A stretch of 64,000 nucleotides of DNA. Source: Echria macrotheca. Taxonomy: Eukaryota > Ascomycota > Sordariomycetes > Sordariales > Schizotheciaceae. The position numbers and the translations under genes were made by a program. The notes under the pieces are model-generated. The model made no database searches, had not been told where the DNA came from, and worked only from the letters and a program-made list of their open reading frames with translations. The stretch covers positions 124,001 to 188,000 of the forward strand of contig MU839829.1 in the NCBI GenBank assembly GCA_030411725.1. Reading direction: 5' to 3'. Below, one piece after another: positions 54,641-64,000 of this stretch (position 1 is the first letter of the stretch; each line of letters opens with the position of its first letter).

Positions 54641-54740
54641 GCGGGGCCATGGCCCTGGTAGGGCCATGCCCCACCATGGTGCACGTGCAGGGCAGAGTTA
54701 AGTGGGGTATAAAACCCCACCTTCTAGGATCTCGTCGCCT
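54641..54740. other. GC-normal island in the AT-rich block
   Basis: About 100 bp with repeated ggccatggccc/gggccatgcccc palindromes, gtgcacgtgc and a TATAAAA flanked by inverted gtgggg/ccccac. It could be part of a less mutated LTR promoter. No TG...CA ends or target duplication were found. Confidence 0.4.
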
Positions 54741-54984
54741 AAAATAATTTTAAGCAGTTCATTTAGTTTAAAAGAATCCAGTTACTGTTTTTATTGCTTT
54801 ATGTTACTTTTACTTTTGCTTTATATACCTATATATACAAGCCTTTTAATAGTACTTAATTATAATTATTACTATTAACCCTTATTTTACTATAGTTATT
54901 AATTAACTACAACGTTACCTTTAACTACCAGCTGGGTTTTGTTAATTAAAAGACTTAAACGATATAATTAGCTATTCCGTAAGT

Positions 54985-55310
54985 ACCTATAGCGTACTAG
55001 GCGTTCCGGGCGCTATAGGTATTTCTTCCCTTAATTAATATTATTACGTACTAGGTATTCCGACTATACAAAACCGATTTTTCCCTTTCTCCTTATATAA
55101 TAAATATCCCTTTATTATAATAATTTTGGATAGTTTATAACGTGTTAGGCGTTTTGGACGGTATAGGTAATTTAATCTCTTACCCTTAGGATATTTCGCG
55201 ATATACTAAATAACCCGGCTATTACGGATAATCTTTTCTCGCAAAAATTAACCCCTTTCTTATAATATTAAAGGATAATCCATAATATATTAAGCGTTCC
55301 AGTTATTATA
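54985..55310. repeat. Degenerate tandem repeat (five copies, irregular spacing)
   Basis: The motif CGTACTAGGCGTTCCGG-N-CTATAGGTAAT occurs in decayed form near 54991, 55047, 55141, 55205 and 55287. Each copy carries different transitions, as expected for a tandem array damaged by RIP. Confidence 0.45.
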
Positions 55311-58300
55311 AATAATCCTTTTACTATAACTCCCTTAAGTAATAATAAGCCAATTAACTAAGTAAATAAACCTTTAAATTACTTTAACCTTTTTTAAGCT
55401 TATATAAAAAAGCTACGTTAAGTATTAGATTTTGTTTAATAATACTTAAATAAATTTTGGGTTTTAGAAGTTAAAAAATAAGAAATTTAGGCTTTTACCG
55501 ATTACCTAACCGTAATTTTTATTAAGAGCTTAAATATTACTATTAATATTTTAAGGGAATTTATAAGATTTATATTATTATTACCCTACCTTTTTTAATG
55601 GGATCTAGTAAGTAATAATATAAATATAAAATTGTTTTTTTACGATTTTATTAAAAAATATAAAAAAGCGATTAAGTTTAATACGCTTATATAAATAAGT
55701 TAAGTAGAATTTTCAAAAGCCTTTTTTACAACTTAACCTTTCTTAAATCCTTTTCTTTTAAAACCTTAAGTTTTTAATTTACTTTTAACTAACTTTTAAT
55801 TTATTAATCTCCCCTTAATCCCTAAGTTATCCGATAAGGATAAGTAAAAATAAGAAAAATAAAAGCAAAAGTAGGGAAATAAGGAGTAAGGAAAATATAA
55901 AAAAGATATATTAATAAATAAACATTAGAAATAAAATGTATAAGTAGATAAAGGTAAGGAGAAAAATATATTAGTAAATAAGGATTAAAAAAAGTAATTG
56001 TAAGTTATATTAGGAAAATTAAAAAACTGTTATTTTAAGTAATTAACGGGTATTTTAAATCCCAATCTAAAATAGCTTACTTCTTTAAACTTAACTTTAT
56101 TCCTTACTATACCCTTATTAAATAAATTAAGCGTTAATTTACTAGCTTTAAAAATAGGGTATTAGGTAGATAAGTAGATAAGGGAAATATATAATTAGTA
56201 ATTTAAGATTCGGGTACCAAACTTAGTTAAAACAAAACAACGATAATATACGTTTAAATATATATAACGCTAGCTTAAGAAGTAGAACCCGTAATAAGTA
56301 ATTTAATTTAAAGTTAATATTAGCTAATATTAGTAAATTATTAGCTTTTATTAATTTACCTTTAATCCCCTAGTTAAATATAAACCTTTACTTTAATCTA
56401 CTATACTTATAAGTAATAAAAATAAAACTTTCTTAATTAAACCTATTTATTAACCCTACTAATACTATATTATATATTTAAACTAAAAATTAGATTTTTA
56501 GTTAAAAGGTTATGATACTACTTTAAAAGGTATAATAAATAGCTTAATAAACGGTTTAATCTATTACTTAAGTAATATTTACTTTTATAGTATTTATAAA
56601 ATTACCCCTTTCCCCTTTATATATAAATAAACGTATTTTAGAAAAATAGTAAAATATACCTTAAATTACCCAATTAGTAAAGTACAATATTTTTAATCCT
56701 AATTAGACCAAACTAATTTAGATTATTAAACCTTCCCTATTATAGGAAATATAAATAAAAAGGATTATAATTCCCCTATTTATATTTACTTTAATACGTA
56801 TAATTATATAATTAATAATATAACCTTCCTTTTAGATAGGTAAAAACTATTAGTTAGATATAAAATAATTTATATAATGTTACGCTTTTACCCCCATTTA
56901 AAACTTAGGCCCTTTCTGTTTACTGGTTTTTATATCTCCTTTACTATTATAATATCGTACCTTAATCTACTTATTAAAGATCTTATAACGTAGCCCTATT
57001 ATATATAACTTATGTAAACTGGACTTAAGTAAACTACTTAAGTTTAAATAACCCCTTTTTCCTTTTAACCTTCTATAATTACCTTTTAACTTTAAAAAAC
57101 CACTTTTGAATCCTGTATAATTACCTTTAAATCCTATACAACCTCCCCCTAACCCCCCTCCTAATACTTCCTAATTACTTAGATAAAATAATTTTAAAAC
57201 TTACAAATTAAAAATAATTAGCATTTTAGTTAAGTGGATTTTAAACTGGAAACTTAACCTATTAAACTACCCTATCCTTATCTATAACCTATAAGTAATT
57301 ACTAATAACTAACGTACTAGTTAAAATCTTTAAAAATAAAAGCTATATATACTTAAATATTTTTACTTTAACGTAAATATAACCTAATATAAAAGTAATA
57401 ATCTTTTCCACATTAATATAAACGTATATTATTAATTAATTATATTTTTCCTTAAAGTTGTATAAAATACTACTATAACTCTAATATATATCTAAACCTT
57501 ATATATTAACCTTTACCTATAATTTAAAAATTATATACAGTTATAGTATAATACCTTAACCCCCTAATAATAAAACTTTATAAAGCTTAACTTAAAAAAC
57601 TAAACGTTTACCCTTTATTAGAAATTTAAGTTACTATTAGATATTATTATAGCAAAACTAAACTACCTTTACTATATTAAAAATAACTTAATATATAGGG
57701 AAAACGTCCGTATTAAAATAATATAGGCAGTTAAATATATAAGGGAATTTAGATAAATAAAAACTAGTATTTTCATATCCAAAGTAAAATTTATATTATT
57801 TCCAACCCTCTACTTTAAAATTAACCCTTTTACATTAACTCTTAATCTAAAGAAATATATTACCCAGATAAATAAAGTTACTAAAAACCTTCAAATTAAA
57901 CTTTTTAATAAGTTAATCAACTACAAATTTAACCACTTAATAGCTTTTCTACAGGGGTAGATGTAGCTTGCCTATACTACACCTACTTAAATAGTTAAAG
58001 CTTACTATATATTTAAGAAAATTAATATTTTTTAGGCAAAATATTATAATTTTAATCAGAACTTTTTAAATTATTATAAAAATAAACCTTAGCAACCTTT
58101 ACTTAATAATAGCTTTACTAATATTGATTTTTTTAAAAATGTAAAATTTAATAATATTTACCTATTTAAAAATAATAGATTTTCTAACTCTTATTAATCC
58201 CAAAACGCCTCCTTTAAGTAGTAAAAATAGTTGTCCTCCTAAACCCGTTTATATAAATAGCTGTTTGCCTAAAATTGTCCCTATAAATAATAATAACCGT

Positions 58301-60339
58301 TTTAATTTAAGTAGAAATTTGGAAATTAATGTATACTAAATTAAACCCCTTTTTGTAGACTTAGTGGATAATAATTCCGCCCGATAAAAACTCGTAAATA
58401 CTAGTATAAAAATCGCCGTTAGGTTTACTTTTAAAAGGCTAAATAGGCGTATATTATTAATAATAAGTATATAGTAAAGATAGATAATAATAACCTAAAG
58501 TACATCAAGGCAAAACTTTAAAATAATAATTATTTTTTAAAAAATGAAAAATTAAGTAATAGCGAAAAGGAAGTATATAACATTAAGTCAAACAAGAAAC
58601 CTATAGGTATTAATATTATACTTAATACTATTTACTTTACCAAAATTTATAACACTTAAATTATCATATATAACTTATACTAAACTATTTTCCTAAATAA
58701 ACAATATATACTTTAATATATAATATTTAACAACTATCTAGCTATTATACTTAAACCTACCTTAGTAACGTTTAATAAACTAAAATCTATACGCTTTATT
58801 TTGCTAGATAAATTTAAATTAATTACTAAAAATATAATTATTACCCTAAACTAGTAAGTAGATAATACGCTACTAATTAATACTAGATTTATCTATATAT
58901 AAGATTTAATTAAACTATTTAAAAATAAACCTAATTTATTTATTTATTATAATACTAGCTATTTTCAAATTATAGTAAATTAAAAATTCCTTAAGGAATT
59001 TAACGAAAATATTATATATATTAGAAATTATTCTATTTATAACGTTATTAAAGGTAATAAACTTAAACTTAACAATATAAATCACTTTTACCTATAAATA
59101 CCAAATATAGTTAATAAAACCCCCGCTAAGGTATAAGTACCTATAAAAGCTAAAATTATCAAAATACTAAGCCTAAATATATTAATTAAATCTAAATTCC
59201 TTATAAATATTAAAATAATTATTAATTATACTAACAATATTATTACGTTTTATAATTATCAAAATTTAACTACGGATATATAAGTTATTACGAAAACAGG
59301 TAAAACTAAGCAAAAAGTTTTAACTATAGCAAATATTACCATATTTCCTAAAAAAATTTAATACGTCCCAGTAAATTAAATTCCCCTAAATAAACTTAAT
59401 ACGTATAATAATAAAAGGACATATTTCTTTTACTTTAACTTAAACGGTATAATAAATATAGTATTATACGCTAATTCCCCTAAGTTTATTTATATCTTTA
59501 ATACCTTTAACTTACTAATAAAAATCTAATAATAGATAAAACTTGGAAATATTAAAAACTAAAAAGCTTAAAATAAAACCTACGCTTTATAGGATTAAAT
59601 AATAATTACCTATTACGTTAAGGATAAATTCCTATCCAAAAAATTCAATAAAAACCTAGCCGTATAAGCAATTCTTATTACCCCCAAAAACGCTAAACCA
59701 CTAACAAGGGATATTACTTAATTTAATTATTTAAATAAAAACCTAATTTAAAAAAACGTAACTAAAATCCTTTGGGATAACGTTAAAACTATACCGTTAT
59801 CCAAAATTATATAATTAAACGATATTTTTAAAATATCTTCTAAAAATAACGTAAAGATTTATAACCTTAACTTAAACCTAATATAACGTATAAAGAGACT
59901 TTTAGAGAAATTCCCAAAAGTATAATAACCCGCGGGTAAAGTTAAGTTACGCGATAATAAGAAAATACGTATTAAACTTATTAATAACTAATAAAACCTT
60001 AAAGTAATAAAAAAGCTATATTATCTTAAAATAAAGGATATAAAATACCTTAATATAATTTATAATAACTTATATTATATAAGTAAATTTAGCTAAATAA
60101 AGGATTTAATACCTTTTAGATATCCGGCCTTTGTCGTATAGTAATAAGTTAATATAAATAAACCTAAGGAACGCGTAATTATTAATTAACGCTTAATTAA
60201 CTAAGCTATTATTACTAATACGTACTTTTTACTATTTTAAAATAATATTATTAGTAATATTAGGGGTAAAAAGTATATATTAATACTAGATGGAATAACC
60301 TTTTTTTATTAGTTATTTATTTAAAAGCCTTATTAAAAA

Positions 60340-60718
60340 CGTATGGTTATTACCTCTTTACGCGGATTGGAATATTTTAAGGTCGCGCTTATAAGATTTA
60401 AGAACTTATTAACGTTTAAATAAAGGTTTATAAATAGGCGTTTCGTTCCCTATAAATATTTCGTATATACGTATATTAATAATATTATTATATTTAGTAA
60501 TATAGTAAAAAACTACTTTAAATATATAAAAACGGTAATAAGGCTATTTGAAAGTATTAACCTTGTAATCTCCCCTTTAAAATCCTTTTACTATTACTTA
60601 TCCGTCCGCTTACTTGGATTTAAGGTTAATAACTTTAATATATTTACTATTACTAATTAAATCGTAATGATATAATAAATTCGCTAATTAGATAACCTTA
60701 ACAACCTTAAAAAATATA
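60340..60718 (+). pseudogene. Ty3/gypsy reverse transcriptase remnant
   Basis: One frame from about 60346 to 60675 keeps the order of a gypsy RT with only two stops: GLEYFKVALIRFKNLLTF (thumb/palm, originally a VPMGFxNSPATF-like segment), then VYTYINNIIIFS for the catalytic YxDD box, then VRLLGFKV for the FLGxxV segment. Both catalytic Asp are now Asn, a change produced by RIP-type transitions. The frame is cut by the solo LTR at 60719. It is non-functional. Confidence 0.65.
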
Positions 60719-60924
60719 TGTTACGGATAATCTGCACGGTCTGGAAGTGTAGCTGAGGCTTCACAGTGTCACTCGTAGGTTTGAGTGACTCGTGAAGAGG
60801 TTCTGGTAGTAGTTGATAGATTGGTGCCCAGGTCAAGTTCCTGAGCGTCGGGGTGCACCATGTCAAGGTGTGCCCCGATGGGGTTCTCTGTCTAACTGAC
60901 TACCTATGGGGATTATCCCCAACA
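60719..60924 (+). mobile_element. Solo LTR 2, inserted in the gypsy remnant
   Basis: 206 bp, TG...CA ends (TGTTACGGATAATCTGCACG ... CCCCAACA), perfect 5-bp duplication atata (60714-60718 and 60925-60929). The first 21 bp are shared with solo LTR 1, but the interior differs, indicating a related LTR family. It is GC-normal, so it is younger than the mutated host element. Confidence 0.87.
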
Positions 60925-61059
60925 ATATATCGATATAGTAATATTTCTCTAACGTTTTATCCTATAGTTTATATAAAAGATTATACTATTAGAAGATAAA
61001 AAAATCCAATTACTAAAAAACAGCCAAAAGTCTAACAAACTCCCTGTTAAAAAAATAGT

Positions 61060-63300
61060 AATCGTACGAAAACGCTATACTTTATCCGTTAAATTTATCC
61101 TAACAAACGCGGAAAAGGAAACCTTTTAAATTATTTAGGAGTAGCTTACTAATAAGTTTATCCTTACCTATTACGACTTAACTTGCCTTATTTTCTTTCG
61201 TCAAAATTAACGTATTAAGGAAAAGGGGCTTTAGGGTTATAATCTTTTATTTCGAAAATAACGATTAAAATAGGAAATTTATTCTAGTTAATAAAATCTA
61301 ACCTATTATATTCCTTAATAAACAAACTACTAAAACCAAAAAGCAATATTAGCTTATAAAGATTAAAGTCGCTTATTTCGTCTAAACGTATAGGAAAATA
61401 TGCGTATTATTTTAATTCTATTAGAAATTAGTAATTATCCTTATTAACTACGCTATAATTAGGAATATTGCTAAGTAAACGAATTTTAGTTTATAAAACT
61501 TAAATAACCTAAATCTAAAACTTATTTTTATATCAATATACCTTTTCTAATACAATTTAAATATTTGGTATATACCTAATAAGGTAAATTTTATACCAAA
61601 CGCCCTCTCTCGTTTACTAACTACAGATAATGAAAACAATAACTTAAAAGTAAGTAAATTAAATAATATTTAACTAAATAAATCCTTTTACATAAACGTT
61701 TAAATAAACGAAAAAATACGAAATAAATTTCGCAAGGGCTATAAATAAAACCCCTATTACCATTTACTAATTACCCAGCTCGAAACGTATAATAAAAAAA
61801 GTATAAATTACAGTTTTAACCCCCTTTAGTATTTTCCTTTCTTTTTAAATAACAAGTTATTATATTAAAAGGATAATATTACCTAATATCTAAAGCTATA
61901 CGTTTCTAAAAATTATTAATATTAGATTTTATAACTTACTTACGATATAAATTACTATTACGGGCTTAAGTAAATAATAGCTGCCTTTAATAGCGTTAGC
62001 TTTTTCCATTTATTTAGGGAGATTAACCACTACGTTAAGTACTACCTGATATATAATATTGGTACTACTAATTATTTTCTACCCATTAATTAGCTAAAGC
62101 CTGTAATTAGGTATTTAAAATTATTTTATATAGTTATAATTAACTTTATTTTAGGATTTTCCCCTAAAGGATTATAAGTCGTACTTTAATAATTAAAAGT
62201 TAAGTATAATTGTTTTATAACGGTTATATATAAGTTTTCGAAAAAAGGTATCCTTATCCCAGGCTAAATTACTTAAATTACGTCCTAATAAGTAAATAAT
62301 TTACTTTAAATACTTTAGATTTGCGATTAGGGTTTCTTTAAAATTATTATTTTTAATAAAAATACTAAGTTTATTAAAGATTTGTAAAAATAATTATTTA
62401 AAAAGTTAAATATTGGACTTCATTTCATAATTACTTAGTACTTATAGGTAAATAGTAGCGTAAAAAAAATAAATTAAATAATTAAGTTTATTATTAGATT
62501 TAATTTATTTAAATACCTAAAGATCGTATAGTTAAATATACTACTAGCTATTTAATACGGTTTTAATAATACCTTATTTTATCTATTAAATATAAATTTA
62601 AACTAAATTATATATAAATTTTAGCTTTATACTTATTTTAACCTATTAATACAGTACGAGAAAAATAAGGACTTTAATTTTGTCCGTTAGTAACGTTAAA
62701 AGAAAACCCGTAAAGTAATTAATTAAGCTACGGTAAAGATAAAGCTTATATATAATAAGGGACGTATTTCCCTTAATTTTACCGTAAGATAAAAGGTGTT
62801 TTTAAAGTTATATAAAAGATATAACCTCCCGATAAGTATTAGAAAAAATATAGCGCTTAATAAGTTAGCCCGTTTCGTATTATTAAGAAAATAAGTAATT
62901 TAGTATATAAATTGGATCTACCTCCCCGGTAAAATATTCACCTTATTATATCTATTACTTACCTTATCCCGTACTATAACGAATAAAATTCTTATTATAA
63001 ATAATTAAATCCTTTACCCCCCGTAGTTATCTAGGGAAATGTACCTAAATAATAATCCTATAAAGTAAAACGTATTTTTTAATAATATGTAATATAATAT
63101 AATAGAAAACCTACTATTAAATATCTTATTAAATAAATAGGATATAAGAATAAGTATAATAAGTAGCAGATAAAAAAAATACTTATAAAAAACGCTAGTA
63201 AATTTATATAAAAATATAAAAAACGTTTACTTATATAGGATAAGGAATTATACTAACTAAAACTATAAAAAGGAAAACCCCCTAAGTAAAAAACAATAGG
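61060..63300 (+). pseudogene. Ty3/gypsy RNase H, integrase and possible chromodomain remnant
   Basis: It continues the RT beyond the solo LTR. Near 61085-61300 one frame reads LTNAEKETF...LTNKFILTYYDLT...KEKG, the pattern of the RT-RNase H junction in fungal gypsy elements, with stops at former Gln/Trp codons. Near 61580-61620 is a FIPNALSRL segment, matching the conserved NxxADALSR after RNase H. At 62720-62900 a basic stretch followed by LNKLARF and, near 63060-63250, a YNIIENLL...YLYRIRNY pattern recall the integrase C-terminus and a chromodomain; those last calls are weak. The segment is non-functional. Confidence 0.5.
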
Positions 63301-64000
63301 TAAAATATTCTAATTTAAAGATTTCCCTTTTTTTATTAATTTAAAAAAAGCTAGTTAAATTGTAAAACATTTTACCTAGTATCCTATAAAATTTTAATTC
63401 CTTTTTTACCTTTTCCCTTTCCTTTTTATACTATATAACCTTTTACCTTTTACTATGTTTGTACTGGTAATGTAGGCTTTGTATATTTATTTTATTAATT
63501 AAGTATAATACTTTTTAAAATTTTCTACCTATATTAATACTAAATACCCTTGTAAATTAGTAATTTTTCCCTATAAGTACCTATTTACTTAAAAATTTAC
63601 GTAAAATCCCTTGGAAATTATTTAAAATTATATTTAAAACGTAAAATAGCTTTTTAAAATTAGAATTAGTTTAACCCTATCCTTAATATAATTTAAACTA
63701 ATAAAGTTATATAATTATATTAGTTAATACTAAGGTATTATATATTTTTAAATAATTAAATATACGGTAAGGTTTACCGTATTATTATTAGTTATAACTT
63801 TATTAAGGCTAATATATTACGTGGTAAAGTTTGGAAGTATTTAAGTAGTTAGCTTAATTGCTTTTTAAAACTCCTTATATTTTAAACCTTTTACGAGTAT
63901 ATAAACGTTAAGGGCTTAATAGTAGTAAAAGTAACCTTTCTACTTAAGTACCTATGTATTTTATTTATAATTTAAAAATATATTTACTTAAATAAAAAGT

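Larger units (their letters stand above)
51200..64000. other. AT-rich, RIP-like transposon graveyard (to window end)
   Basis: 12.8 kb of extremely AT-rich DNA with a sharp left border near 51200. No intact gene exists. TpA-rich sequence and stops at former Gln/Trp/Arg codons in recognisable retroelement frames indicate C-to-T mutation on both strands. Only the retroelement pieces, one GC island and one solo LTR listed separately are interpretable; for the rest (51.2-54.6, 55.3-60.3 and 63.3-64.0 kb) I cannot assign families. Confidence 0.8.

Overview
The window is from a filamentous ascomycete (Pezizomycotina). The evidence is short introns (about 40-90 bp) with GTRNGT donors and CTRAC-type branch sites, Pezizomycotina-typical families (CBM18 protein, UstYa-family proteins, pisatin-demethylase-like P450, ACS-type MFS permease), and two very AT-rich blocks that look mutated by repeat-induced point mutation (RIP). 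The species cannot be named from sequence alone.

Layout. 0.6-10.5 kb: P450, triple-CBM18 secreted protein, a decayed gene carrying a MITE, coactosin, aquaporin and an intron-bearing tRNA-Glu. 10.8-14.6 kb: a compact three-gene locus with two UstYa-type genes flanking a secreted precursor made of seven Kex2-separated repeats. 14.6-17.0 kb: a second-family MITE and an F-box-like gene. 17.5-26.9 kb: a 9.4 kb AT-rich element with perfect 19-bp terminal inverted repeats, near-perfect 8-bp target duplications, a nested foldback element and a solo LTR. 26.9-32.3 kb: gene-poor, with two MITEs. 32.3-50.8 kb: gene-rich, with a small secreted Cys protein (its intron holds an assembly gap), a Mug190/tricalbin-like protein, an SDR, an alpha/beta hydrolase, an RS-rich protein, a second SDR, an aspartic protease, an eight-exon MFS transporter and a Ser/Thr-repeat secreted protein, with three MITEs between them. 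51.2-64.0 kb: a RIP-degraded transposon graveyard that includes a recognisable Ty3/gypsy reverse transcriptase and RNase H, interrupted by a clean solo LTR.

The main discovery candidate is the 10.8-14.6 kb locus. It has the minimal layout of a dikaritin-type fungal RiPP pathway. A signal peptide leads a precursor into the secretory route, Kex2-type protease would release peptides built on an F-Y-V-(V)-P-P-G motif, and two membrane-anchored proteins with paired HxxHC motifs (UstYa/DUF3328 type) would oxidatively cyclise them around the Tyr/Phe. Two core variants are encoded. Product and activity are inferences; gene content and motifs are read directly.

Mobile DNA: two families of non-autonomous TIR elements with 8-bp target duplications (five and two copies), one foldback element, two solo LTRs with 5-bp duplications, and one large TIR element. 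The young elements are GC-normal while the surrounding AT-rich DNA is heavily mutated, which gives a relative age order.
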